Below, one piece after another: positions 17,879 through 26,602 of a DNA stretch of 64,000 nucleotides (its first letter is position 1; the number at the start of each line of letters is the position of its first letter). Under the pieces are notes generated by a model that had not been told where the DNA came from, did not search any database, and was given only the letters and a program-made list of their open reading frames with translations. Source of the DNA: Clostridium beijerinckii (lineage in GTDB: Bacteria > Bacillota > Clostridia > Clostridiales > Clostridiaceae); NCBI RefSeq assembly GCF_036699995.1, contig NZ_CP144906.1, forward strand, positions 2,433,001-2,497,000, read 5' to 3'. The position numbers were made by a program, and so were the translations under genes.

Positions 17879-18781
17879 ATGAAAATAGCAATTATAGGTC
17901 TTGGTAAGATGGGTTTAAACATAGCATGTAATTTAAAGAATCATAATTATGATGTTATGGGATTTGATTTATCTGATAAAGCAAAAGAAAATGCTGAAAA
18001 GGCAGGGATAAAAACATTTGATAATTTAGAGAAAATCGTTACTTCATTTACTGAAAAAAGAGTTATCTGGTCTATGTTACCTGCTGGAGAAATTACGGAA
18101 TCTGTATTGAATCAATTGCTGAATTTACTTTCTCCAAATGACATTGTCATTGAAGGTGGAAATTCAAATTTTAAGGATTCAATACGACGTGCAAAGAATT
18201 TTAAGGAGAAAGAAATATCTTATTTTGATTGTGGAACATCAGGTGGAACTTCTGGAGCACTCGGTGGTGCATGCACTATGATTGGTGGAGATCCTGAAGT
18301 ATTTAAGGATATAGAGCCAATTTTCAAAGATATATCAGTTGAAAAGGGTTACTTATATACTGGCCAATCTGGAAGTGGTCACTTTTTGAAAATGATCCAT
18401 AATGGAATCGAATACGGAATGATGCAAGCAATCGGTGAAGGTTTCCAAATTGTTAAAGAAAGTGAATTTGATTATGATTTAGCTGCTGTTGCAAGGGTTT
18501 GGAATAACGGATCTGTTATTCGAGGTTGGCTTATGGAAATTGCTGAATCACAATTTAAAAATAGTCTAAATTTAGAAGACTACAGAGGAGTTGTTGCTGC
18601 ATCTGGAGAAGCAAAATGGACTATTGAGACTGCTTTGGATATGGGGATTGCAGTACCAACAATTGCTTTGAGTTTATTTATGCGTAATTTGTCTCAAGAA
18701 GATGATAGTTTTTCTGCAAAGGTAGTTTCGGCTTTACGAAACGGATTTGGTGGACATTCTATTGTAAAGAAGGATAAGTAG
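17879..18781 (+). CDS. 6-phosphogluconate dehydrogenase-like protein (short, YqeC type)
   Basis: A 300-aa member of the short 6PGDH class. The NAD(P) motif GLGKMGLNIACNL is at the N-terminus, then IEGGNSNFKDS, the substrate loop GTSGGTSGALGGACTMIGGD, and catalytic KMIHNGIEYGMMQAIGEG. The class oxidises 6-phosphogluconate or a related phosphorylated aldonate to a ketose phosphate and CO2. First gene of the ten-gene operon, next gene 2 nt downstream. ATG 17879 is chosen over ATG 17861 since GGAGGGA lies 6 nt before it. Substrate in this pathway is uncertain. Confidence 0.88.
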   Translation: MKIAIIGLGKMGLNIACNLKNHNYDVMGFDLSDKAKENAEKAGIKTFDNLEKIVTSFTEKRVIWSMLPAGEITESVLNQLLNLLSPNDIVIEGGNSNFKDSIRRAKNFKEKEISYFDCGTSGGTSGALGGACTMIGGDPEVFKDIEPIFKDISVEKGYLYTGQSGSGHFLKMIHNGIEYGMMQAIGEGFQIVKESEFDYDLAAVARVWNNGSVIRGWLMEIAESQFKNSLNLEDYRGVVAASGEAKWTIETALDMGIAVPTIALSLFMRNLSQEDDSFSAKVVSALRNGFGGHSIVKKDK

Positions 18782-18783
18782 AT

Positions 18784-19785
18784 ATGAGAGAATATAAGAT
18801 AGCTATTGTTAATTCAAGTAGTTTTGGAAAGATATTCCCTGAGCACATTGATCGGTTGAAGGAAATAGGATCTGTTGATTATTTTCAAGTTGATAATGAA
18901 ATGCATGGAAAAGAACTTGCAAACTTATTAAGTGGATACAATATTATCGTTGCAAGTGTAACCCCCTTTTTTACTAAAGAGTTTTTTGATTCCAAAGATG
19001 AGCTTTTGCTGATTACACGTCATGGAATTGGATACAACAATATTGATATCGATGCGGCAAAAGAACATGATACTATTGTTACAATAGTTCCGGCTTTAGT
19101 AGAACGGGACGCAGTCGCAGAAAACAACATTACAAATTTGCTGGCTGTATTGAGAAAAACAATGGAGTCCAGTAATCGAGTTAAAGCGGATCGTTGGGAA
19201 GATCGAGCTGAATTTGTTGGACATGCACTTTTTAATAAAACAGTAGGTGTTATTGGAGTTGGAAACACAGGAAGTTGTGTAGTAGAGATTGTTAGAAATG
19301 GTTTTAGATGTAATGTTTTGGCCTATGACCCATACAAGTCAGATTTGTATTTACAGACTTATGGGGCAAGGAAAGTTGAATTAGATGAACTACTGACTTC
19401 TTCTGATATTATTTGTTTTTGTGCAAATTTAACTAAAGAAAGTTATCATATGATATCTAAAAACGAAATAGAAAAAATGAAAGACGGTGTTTACATATCG
19501 AATAGTGCGCGAGGAGCATTATTGGATGAAAATGCGGTTATTGAGGGATTGAAATCTGGAAAAATTGCTGGTTTTGCGACAGATGTTTTAGAAGAAGAGC
19601 CAGGAAGAAAGAGCCATCCTTATCTAGCTTTTGATAACGTTTTAATAACTCCTCATACATCAGCTTATACTATAGAATGTCTAGAGCAAATGGGTAATAA
19701 ATGCGTAACAGATGTGGAACAAATAGTTCAAGGTATTTTACCAGAAAGGGCAATTCAGTCAACAAGTAAATTCATTAAAAAATAG
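18784..19785 (+). CDS. D-isomer-specific 2-hydroxyacid dehydrogenase
   Basis: A 333-aa protein of the phosphoglycerate dehydrogenase family. The Rossmann motif GVIGVGNTGS is near residue 150. Catalytic Arg is in NSARGALLDENAV, Glu in EEEPGRKSHPYL and His in ITPHTSAYT. It interconverts a 2-hydroxyacid and a 2-oxoacid with NAD(H). In a sugar-acid operon it may reduce or oxidise an aldonate or keto-aldonate. It starts 2 nt after the previous stop codon, which suggests translational coupling. Confidence 0.87.
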   Translation: MREYKIAIVNSSSFGKIFPEHIDRLKEIGSVDYFQVDNEMHGKELANLLSGYNIIVASVTPFFTKEFFDSKDELLLITRHGIGYNNIDIDAAKEHDTIVTIVPALVERDAVAENNITNLLAVLRKTMESSNRVKADRWEDRAEFVGHALFNKTVGVIGVGNTGSCVVEIVRNGFRCNVLAYDPYKSDLYLQTYGARKVELDELLTSSDIICFCANLTKESYHMISKNEIEKMKDGVYISNSARGALLDENAVIEGLKSGKIAGFATDVLEEEPGRKSHPYLAFDNVLITPHTSAYTIECLEQMGNKCVTDVEQIVQGILPERAIQSTSKFIKK

Positions 19786-19796
19786 GGGGGATAAAA

Positions 19797-20900
19797 ATGT
19801 TGACAGATTTAAAGGTTAAAGTTGGTCCTGAGTTCTATAGGTATCATGAAGGTGCAATTGATTTTATTCCGCAATTATTAAAAGAACATAAATCAAAGAA
19901 TATCTTGATTGTACATGGAACAATTTCTTGGGAAAAAGCAAAGCCAAAGATGAAGTTTTTAGAAACGATAGATCAAAATGTTTTTTATCATCAATATACA
20001 GGTGAATGTAGTTATTATGGTGCAGATTTAATAGCACAAATCGTTGAAGAAAATGATATCGATTTTATTATTGGAGTTGGTGGCGGAAAACTTGTAGATC
20101 TCGTTGGATATGCTGGTCATATTTGTAATGTTAAATATGGTGTCGTTCCAACTTTGGTTAGTAATTGTGCACCATGGACACCTTTATCTGTTATGTATAA
20201 AGAAAGTGGAGAATCAGAAGGAAAATCTGAGCATTATATGAGGCAGGCTAGTTTCTTGATAACAGATCCATATTTAGTGATTGATTCTCCAGTACGTTAC
20301 TTCATTGCAGGGTTGGCAGATACAATTGCAAAATGGTATGAATCAGATTCTATTTTGGCTCAAAAACATTTACAGAACGAGCCCTTTTTGAGGCTAGCAA
20401 GTTATACTGCAAAGTTATGTAATGAATCAATTGTAAGAGAATCGGCTAAAGCAATGAAAGATATGGAGAATAAAGTAGTTTCGGAAGAATTTGTACATTT
20501 GTCTGAAATTGTGATAGCAGTTGCAGGTTTATGTGGAGGATTGGGAGATAAATATGCTCGTAATGCCGCAGCACATGCAATGCATGACGCAATAGCTAAA
20601 TATATTCCGGAAAGCCATTCATATCTTCATGGCGAAAAAGTAGCTTATGGGGTTTTATACCAGTTGGCTCTAGAAGGCAAGTGGTCGACGATTGATTCTT
20701 TAATGCCTTTCTATTCAGATTTGAAGCTGCCTGTATCTCTGCATTATATGGGATTGTATCCAGAAGATGAAAAAGTTCTTGATGATATAGTTGGTTTTAT
20801 TGATTCAAAAGAAAAGGTTCATTTAATTCCTGTTGTAATTACGCCAGATATTTTGAAAAAAACAATCTTTGATTTAGAAAAATATGTAGAAAAGAGGTAG
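19797..20900 (+). CDS. Iron-containing alcohol dehydrogenase family protein (GldA/HcxA-like)
   Basis: A 367-aa member of the glycerol dehydrogenase-like branch. It shows VGGGKLVDLVGYAG (nucleotide binding), VPTLVSNCAPWTPLSVMY, and metal-ligand regions FIAGLADTIAKWYES and AAAHAMHDAIAKY...SYLHGEKVAYG. Members act on glycerol or, in E. coli HcxA, on 2-oxoacids; here a sugar-acid carbonyl is more likely from context. RBS GGGGGGATAAAA. Confidence 0.82.
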   Translation: MLTDLKVKVGPEFYRYHEGAIDFIPQLLKEHKSKNILIVHGTISWEKAKPKMKFLETIDQNVFYHQYTGECSYYGADLIAQIVEENDIDFIIGVGGGKLVDLVGYAGHICNVKYGVVPTLVSNCAPWTPLSVMYKESGESEGKSEHYMRQASFLITDPYLVIDSPVRYFIAGLADTIAKWYESDSILAQKHLQNEPFLRLASYTAKLCNESIVRESAKAMKDMENKVVSEEFVHLSEIVIAVAGLCGGLGDKYARNAAAHAMHDAIAKYIPESHSYLHGEKVAYGVLYQLALEGKWSTIDSLMPFYSDLKLPVSLHYMGLYPEDEKVLDDIVGFIDSKEKVHLIPVVITPDILKKTIFDLEKYVEKR

Positions 20901-20910
20901 AAGAAGAGTA

Positions 20911-21741
20911 ATGGAAACTTTAAGTGTATTACAGAGTTTTTTAATCGCTTTGTGGGTTGGCGCGGTTATGTCAAGATGGTTTGGAGGAGGAGCTTCATTA
21001 ACGCTTCGATTTTCACCTTTAATGACTGGTTTGATTGTTGGTATTGTTATGGGAAATGTTGGCCAAGCAATGATTGTTACAGCAGCGCTGCAGTTGATTT
21101 ATATGGGGGTTTTCTCTCCAGGAGGATCCATGCCACAAGAACCATCTATTGCAGCAGCTATCGCAGTACCGGTTGCTTTACTAGGAAATTTACAGCCTGA
21201 AGCCGCTATTGCTGTCGCAGTTCCAGTTGGTTTGTTAGGAAGTTATTTATATCAATTCCGTTTTTTTATCAATACATTCTTAGGTAAATATACAGATAAA
21301 GCTGTAGAAGATTTAAATGATGGCGCTATTAAGCGTTCGATAATTCTTTTACCTACAATTGCATCATTTGCTCTATTTGTACCATTGGTATTTGTAGCTT
21401 TATATTTTGGGGCACCAATTATTGCAGATGTAATCAATGCTTTGAAAGGAAGTTATATCATTCATATACTTGAAGTTGTTGGTGGTGGATTAGCTGCTAT
21501 TGGTATTGCCACAACAGTTTATGTAATTGGACGTAAGGATTACTTAGCATTCTTTTTCTTGGCGTATTTCATGAGTGTTTCATTAAAATCATTAAATATT
21601 ACAATGGTAACTTATGCTGTGTTTGGTCTATTGATTGCTTTAATTTTCAGTATGTCTCAAAAAGGAAAGAATGTTCCTAGTACAAATGTTGCTAAGGGTA
21701 CAGAGACATTAGATGAAGATGATTATGATGATGGGTTTTAA
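20911..21741 (+). CDS. PTS mannose-family IIC component
   Basis: A 276-aa integral membrane protein with about seven hydrophobic segments. It shows the EIIC-Man signature: LRFSPLMTGLIVGIVMGN, ALQLIYMGVFSPGGSMPQEPSIAAAIAVPVAL. With IID it forms the channel that imports and phosphorylates the sugar. The acidic tail (TLDEDDYDDGF) precedes the IID gene by 12 nt. Its substrate is unknown; the operon points to a sugar acid or derivative. Confidence 0.92.
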   Translation: METLSVLQSFLIALWVGAVMSRWFGGGASLTLRFSPLMTGLIVGIVMGNVGQAMIVTAALQLIYMGVFSPGGSMPQEPSIAAAIAVPVALLGNLQPEAAIAVAVPVGLLGSYLYQFRFFINTFLGKYTDKAVEDLNDGAIKRSIILLPTIASFALFVPLVFVALYFGAPIIADVINALKGSYIIHILEVVGGGLAAIGIATTVYVIGRKDYLAFFFLAYFMSVSLKSLNITMVTYAVFGLLIALIFSMSQKGKNVPSTNVAKGTETLDEDDYDDGF

Positions 21742-21753
21742 GGAGTAGATAAA

Positions 21754-22611
21754 ATGAGTGAAAATGTAAAAAGAGCTGCTAAAGCTCCAGAAGAGATCAC
21801 AAAAAAGGATGTTACTAAAGCATATTTAAGATGGCATTTTGCGAATGAAATTCCACATTCATTTGAAAGATATCTTGCATCTTCTTTGTTGTATGGAATG
21901 ATGCCAATTTTAAGAAAATTATACAAAGATGATGAATCGTTAAAAGCTGCTTATAAAAGACAACTATTATTTTTCAATACTCAGTTAAGCTGGGGTGGTG
22001 GAGTTATTACTGGCTTAATGGCTTCCATGGAATCACAACGTGCAAAAGAAGAATATGAACAATCAGAAATAACAATGCAAGACGATTTGATGTATAACAC
22101 AAAAGCTGGTTTAATGGGTGCACTTGCTGGAATTGGTGATGCAATTGACTCAGGGACTGTGCAATATATCTTTATTGCCATCGCAGTTCCTTGGGCTCAA
22201 CAAGGTAGTGCATTAGGAGCATTGTTCCCATTCGTTTGCTTTGCTCTTTACCAAGTTTTATTGGGTCTATTCTTTGCTCGTCAAGCATTTGATATGGGAC
22301 GTAACGCAACAGGATTGATGGGAAGTACAGGTGTTAAAACTGCAATCGATACTTTATCTGTTTTAGGTCTATTTATGATGGGAATCTTAGCAGGTAACTA
22401 TGTAAAAGTTAGTGCAAATTTACAATTTACGATTTCTGGAAAAGCATTCATTATCCAAAATATTTTAGATTCTGTTGCTCCGGGGATTTTACCATTAGCA
22501 GTAGTTATGGGAGTTTATTTCTTCTACAATAAAAAAGGTTTAAAAGTTACACCAGCATTATTATGGTTAACATTAATTTTAATTGTTTTAGCTGGCGTTA
22601 GAATTCTATAG
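21754..22611 (+). CDS. PTS mannose-family IID component
   Basis: A 285-aa protein with RWHFANEIPHSFERYLASSLLYGMMPILRKLY near the N-terminus and the IID core MQDDLMYNTKAGLMGALAGIGDAIDSGTVQYIFIAIAV. C-terminal membrane segments follow. It partners IIC in the membrane complex. RBS AAGGAGTAGATAAA. Confidence 0.93.
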   Translation: MSENVKRAAKAPEEITKKDVTKAYLRWHFANEIPHSFERYLASSLLYGMMPILRKLYKDDESLKAAYKRQLLFFNTQLSWGGGVITGLMASMESQRAKEEYEQSEITMQDDLMYNTKAGLMGALAGIGDAIDSGTVQYIFIAIAVPWAQQGSALGALFPFVCFALYQVLLGLFFARQAFDMGRNATGLMGSTGVKTAIDTLSVLGLFMMGILAGNYVKVSANLQFTISGKAFIIQNILDSVAPGILPLAVVMGVYFFYNKKGLKVTPALLWLTLILIVLAGVRIL

Positions 22612-22632
22612 AGTAAAAAGGAGAGTTGAAAA

Positions 22633-23136
22633 ATGGGTGTTATAAATTTAGCAAGAGTAGATGAACGTTTAATTCATGGGCAAGTTATGGTGACTCTTTC
22701 ACAAAAGAGCGGGGTAAATTCAATTTTTGTAGTAGATGAAGTTGTAGCAAAAGACCCATTCATGAGAGATTTATATAAAAATGCAGGTAGCCGTACTGGA
22801 CAAAAAACAATAGTAATTACGCCAGAGAAAGCTAAATTCTATTGGGATGAATATCAGTTTAAAGATTATAATTGTATCTTGATAGCAAAAACTGTAAAAG
22901 TTATGTATGACTTGGTTAAACATGGAGTGCCAATGAAAGAATTGAATATTGGAGGTATTGCACAAAAAGATGCAAGTAAAGATTTACTAGTTACAAAATC
23001 TGTTTATATAAACAAAGAGGATGTAGATAGATTAGTAGAAATGAAAGATAAATATGGAGTAGAGAATATCTATTTCCAAGCTACTCCTTCTGCTCCTAAA
23101 ACAGAATTGAAAGATGTTGTTAGTAAATTTAAATAA
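22633..23136 (+). CDS. PTS mannose/sorbose-family IIB component
   Basis: A 167-aa cytoplasmic subunit. The phosphoryl-accepting His15 is in LARVDERLIHGQVMVTL, followed by VVDEVVAKDPFMRDLYKNA and LNIGGIAQKDASKD. It transfers phosphate from IIA to the incoming sugar. RBS AAGGAGAG. Length is normal for the family. Confidence 0.93.
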   Translation: MGVINLARVDERLIHGQVMVTLSQKSGVNSIFVVDEVVAKDPFMRDLYKNAGSRTGQKTIVITPEKAKFYWDEYQFKDYNCILIAKTVKVMYDLVKHGVPMKELNIGGIAQKDASKDLLVTKSVYINKEDVDRLVEMKDKYGVENIYFQATPSAPKTELKDVVSKFK

Positions 23137-23191
23137 TTGTTTTTAAATGAAAGATTATTATTTTCCTTATAATAAAAATTGGAGGTTTATC

Positions 23192-24064
23192 ATGGAGGAT
23201 ATTTTTAACGATAGATTAGCTAGGTATTCGTTTATGTATCGCTCACGGAATAGCAATAAAGAGAAAACTAGATTTTTGAAGGCGCTTGTAACAGATATAT
23301 CACAAGTGCGAAAAGATATTTCCGTAATCGAATATAGTAATCAAAAAAAAGCCAGTGCACGAAATGTATATGTTGGAGATATTGAAAAGGCAGATCAAAT
23401 CGTTTGTACTTATTATGATACACCTCCAGCCTATTTAGGAGATTATGTATTGTTCAATAGAAAAAAACAAGAAAAACAAACTAAAAAAGCCGTTCTTTGT
23501 ATGTCTCTAATTTGGATTTTCCTAGGTATTCTAGGAACACTTTTATACATGAAATTGGTTTTGGCACCATTTGTTTTATTTTCTGTGCAAACAGCATGTC
23601 TTGCACTAATATACGGTGGATATTTTATTATTTTATCAAAGTTATCAAAAGGTGAGTGGAATCGAAAGAATTTAATTAGAAATACATCTTCAGTACTTTG
23701 CTTGCTACAGATGTTAACAGAGAATCAAAATCAGAAAAAAGTGGCTTATGCATTTATCGATGAAGGTTGTTATGGAAGACGAGGATTAGATGTCTTAATG
23801 AGTTCTGTAAAAAAGAATGCAAAGGTTTATTGCTTAGATTCTATTGGAGCAGATGCCACTTTAAATGTAATGGGTAAACAATTTAAAGAAGAGCTTGCTG
23901 AATCTAAAGAAATTCGATATGTATCACCTAGAGGTCAAATCAATTATTTATTTTGTGCAGATATGAATCAAGATAAAGAGTTTTACTTAGATAAGTCAAA
24001 GTTAAATAAGAAAAATTTAAATTATAGCCATTTTACTCAAGTAATAGAATTGTTAGGCATATGA
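23192..24064 (+). CDS. Unknown two-helix membrane protein inside the PTS operon
   Basis: A 290-aa protein from ATG 23192, chosen because GGAGG lies 7 nt upstream; the frame is open from 23147. It has a basic cytoplasmic N-terminus, two adjacent transmembrane helices (about residues 111-150, FLGILGTLLYM and ALIYGGYFIIL) and a C-terminal domain with VAYAFIDEGCYGRRGLDVL and AKVYCLDSIGADATLNVMG. The last resembles a peptidase or alpha/beta fold with a possible DEG motif. I do not recognise a family. Its place between IIB and IIA suggests a role in uptake or processing of the substrate. Confidence 0.75.
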   Translation: MEDIFNDRLARYSFMYRSRNSNKEKTRFLKALVTDISQVRKDISVIEYSNQKKASARNVYVGDIEKADQIVCTYYDTPPAYLGDYVLFNRKKQEKQTKKAVLCMSLIWIFLGILGTLLYMKLVLAPFVLFSVQTACLALIYGGYFIILSKLSKGEWNRKNLIRNTSSVLCLLQMLTENQNQKKVAYAFIDEGCYGRRGLDVLMSSVKKNAKVYCLDSIGADATLNVMGKQFKEELAESKEIRYVSPRGQINYLFCADMNQDKEFYLDKSKLNKKNLNYSHFTQVIELLGI

Positions 24065-24140
24065 AAGAAAATAAAGAGTCCAAAAAGTCATGATTATTTT
24101 TGATTATGCCTTAAATCAAAATATAAAAGGAGATTAAATC

Positions 24141-24593
24141 ATGTTAGGAATTGTAATCGCCACACATGGTACCTTAAGCAACGGTATAAAAGACGCAGCT
24201 GAAGTTATTATGGGGAATACAGAAAATATCGCAACTGTAAATTTAAATGCAGGAGATGATATTGAGAAACTTGGTAAGAAGATAAATAACGCTATTTTAG
24301 GAGTAAATCAAGGTGATGGTGTTGCGGTATTAGTTGATTTAGTGAGCGCAAGTCCATATAACCAATCAGTTCTTGTTACAAACCAATTAGAGAGGGAATT
24401 AAAAGATAAAGTTTATATTATTGGTGGAGTTAACTTACCTATGTTATTAGAAATAATCAATCATCAAATTTTAGGGACACAAATTGAAATAGTTGCAAAA
24501 TCAGCTGCAGAGAAAGCAAAAGAATGTATTAGTTCATGGCATTGTCCTATTGATGTAGATGCTAATGCAGCTGATGAAGATGATGATTTTTGA
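24141..24593 (+). CDS. PTS mannose-family IIA component
   Basis: A 150-aa subunit with the phosphorylated His in [23 protein letters not shown] and the [17 protein letters not shown] segment of EIIA-Man. It takes phosphate from HPr. The acidic tail (NAADEDDDF) resembles that of the IIC protein. RBS AAGGAGATTAAATC; 76 nt separate it from the unknown gene. Confidence 0.92.
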   Translation: MLGIVIATHGTLSNGIKDAAEVIMGNTENIATVNLNAGDDIEKLGKKINNAILGVNQGDGVAVLVDLVSASPYNQSVLVTNQLERELKDKVYIIGGVNLPMLLEIINHQILGTQIEIVAKSAAEKAKECISSWHCPIDVDANAADEDDDF

Positions 24594-24605
24594 TGGAGGG
24601 ATAAA

Positions 24606-25688
24606 ATGAAGTGGGGATTTAGATGGTATGGAGCGAAAGACTCTATTCCTTTAAAACATTTCAGGCAAGTTCCAGGAACAGATGGTGTTGTAGGGACCTT
24701 ATTAAATAAGTTACCTGGAGATGTTTGGGAAATTGATGAAATTAAAGAATTTAAGGCTTCAATTGAAAAAGAGGGATTGGAGTTACTTGGTATTGAAAGT
24801 GTTGCAGTTCATGATGCGATTAAAGCAAGAACAAAAGACTGTGATCATTATATTGATAATTATATTCAAACAATTAGAAATTTAGCAGCATGTGATATTC
24901 ATTTAGTATGTTATAGTTTTAAACCAATTTTCGGATGGGCCAAGACAAATTTGAAATATGAAAACCCAGATGGTAGTTATTCATTGTTGTTTGATCAGTC
25001 TGTTGTAGAACATATGGATGCGAGTGAGATGTTTAAGCTTATAAATAGTCAATCTAACGGGTTTAAATTACCTGGATGGGAAGAAGAACGTCTGAAAAAG
25101 TTTAATGATTTGATGAAAATGTATGAAAATATTAAAGAAGAAGATTTATTTGACAATCTTGCATACTTTCTAAAAAAAGTTATTCCTGTCTGTGAAGAAG
25201 TTGATGTGAAAATGGGGATTCATCCGGATGATCCACCATGGGAAATCTTTAATCTTCCAAGGGTAACTAAAAATTTAGAGGATTATAAAAGAATAATAAA
25301 TATTATTGATTCTCCTTATAATGGTGTAACACTTTGCACAGGATCTTTAGGTGCAAATCCAGAAACAGATTTAGTCAAAGTCATACATGAATTAGGAAAT
25401 AGAATTCAATTTGTACATTTAAGAAATGTTGAATTTTTGGGAAAACAAAAATTTAGAGAATCTGCTCATTTGAGTATTGATGGATCATTGGATATGTATG
25501 CACTTATGAAGGCGCTTATAGATGTTAATTTTGATGGTGTCATCCGTCCAGATCATGGTCGTTCAATTTGGGATGAAATAGCAATGCCAGGATATGGTTT
25601 ATATGATCGTGCTTTAGGTTTTACTTATTTAAAAGGATTGCATGAAGCTATCACAAAATCTCGAAAAGAAAATGGATTGGAGCAATAA
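24606..25688 (+). CDS. uxuA: Mannonate dehydratase (UxuA)
   Basis: A 360-aa metal-dependent TIM-barrel enzyme that converts D-mannonate to 2-keto-3-deoxygluconate. MKWGFRWYGAKDSIPLKHFRQVPG, MGIHPDDPPWEIFNLPRV and LCTGSLGANPETDL are family hallmarks, with metal ligands in IHPDDP, LCTGS, HLRNVEF and RPDHGR. No KDG kinase is in the operon while the next gene is a KDPG aldolase. The substrate may therefore be a 6-phosphorylated aldonate delivered by the PTS. That is inference. Confidence 0.92.
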   Translation: MKWGFRWYGAKDSIPLKHFRQVPGTDGVVGTLLNKLPGDVWEIDEIKEFKASIEKEGLELLGIESVAVHDAIKARTKDCDHYIDNYIQTIRNLAACDIHLVCYSFKPIFGWAKTNLKYENPDGSYSLLFDQSVVEHMDASEMFKLINSQSNGFKLPGWEEERLKKFNDLMKMYENIKEEDLFDNLAYFLKKVIPVCEEVDVKMGIHPDDPPWEIFNLPRVTKNLEDYKRIINIIDSPYNGVTLCTGSLGANPETDLVKVIHELGNRIQFVHLRNVEFLGKQKFRESAHLSIDGSLDMYALMKALIDVNFDGVIRPDHGRSIWDEIAMPGYGLYDRALGFTYLKGLHEAITKSRKENGLEQ

Positions 25689-25690
25689 TA

Positions 25691-26320
25691 ATGAGTGTAG
25701 ATGTATATAAAAAATTAGGAGAAATAAAGTTATTACCACTTTATACTGCGACTGATTTAAAGTATTTAGATGATTTGGAAGAGATTCTTTTAAGAAATGA
25801 TGTACCTTTTATAGAAGTAACATTTAGAAGCAATCTGGCTTTAGAAGCAATTAATAAACTTTCACAATCGGGTAAGTTAATTGTTGGAGCAGGAACTGTG
25901 CGTACATTAGAAGAAGCTAAGAAGGCAATTGAAAATGGAGCAAGTTTTATAGTTTCTCCAGCAGTGATTCCAGAGATAATCGAATATTGTATTGAAAACA
26001 AAGTTCCAGTTTTTCCTGGAACAGCAACTCCAACTGATATTCAAAAAGTCGTTAGTTATGGACTTCATGTTGTAAAGTATTTCCCAGCAGATATTTATGG
26101 TGGTTTAAAAGCAATTAAAGCATTAAGTGGACCATTCTATGATGTGAAATTCTTGCCGACAGGAGGAATTAATGCAGATAACTTTATAGATTATGTTAGT
26201 AATGATAATATTTTAGCGGTTGGTGGATCTTTTATTATTTCTGAAAAAATGATTAAAGAGGAAGGTAAAGAGAAGACAAGTAACTTGTTAAAATCATTAG
26301 TTGATCAAATTAAAGCTTAG
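25691..26320 (+). CDS. eda: 2-keto-3-deoxy-6-phosphogluconate aldolase (KDPG/KHG aldolase)
   Basis: A 209-aa class I aldolase with the catalytic Glu in FIEVTFRSN, the GAGTVRTLEEAKKAIENGASFIVSP strand and the Schiff-base Lys in HVVKYFPADIYGG. It cleaves KDPG to pyruvate and glyceraldehyde 3-phosphate. Last gene of the operon, 2 nt after uxuA; a terminator starts at its stop codon. Confidence 0.93.
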   Translation: MSVDVYKKLGEIKLLPLYTATDLKYLDDLEEILLRNDVPFIEVTFRSNLALEAINKLSQSGKLIVGAGTVRTLEEAKKAIENGASFIVSPAVIPEIIEYCIENKVPVFPGTATPTDIQKVVSYGLHVVKYFPADIYGGLKAIKALSGPFYDVKFLPTGGINADNFIDYVSNDNILAVGGSFIISEKMIKEEGKEKTSNLLKSLVDQIKA

Positions 26321-26344
26321 TGCAATATTGCACGGCTTTTTTTT
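26320..26344 (+). terminator. Terminator of the sugar-acid operon
   Basis: GTGCAATATTGCAC (5-bp stem) overlapping the stop codon, followed by T8. 26345-26539 holds no gene I can support. Confidence 0.7.
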
Positions 26345-26539
26345 GATGATCATGTAATTAACGACGCGACTCCATAACCTCTTGGTTGTCATCTATTCTA
26401 ATCATAAAAACTGTTGCAGCAAATGATAAAAAGATATTTAAAATAAGCTCCATTAATATAGAGATTAGGAATTTAGTAATAATGATAAGAATAAATAAAA
26501 AAATATGAATATTGAGTATTGCGTTTTATAATCTACAAT

Positions 26540-26585
26540 GTTATACTTCATTTAAGGTACGTTAGTACCTTAAATGAAGTATAAC
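26540..26585. promoter_or_regulatory. Perfect 21-bp inverted repeat before the ABC operon, operator candidate
   Basis: GTTATACTTCATTTAAGGTAC (26540-26560) and its exact complement at 26565-26585 flank GTTA. It ends just before the RBS of the ABC ATPase gene. TetR-type self-regulation by the last gene of the operon is likely. Confidence 0.7.
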
Positions 26586-26602
26586 TTGGAGGTGTTTACG
26601 TT

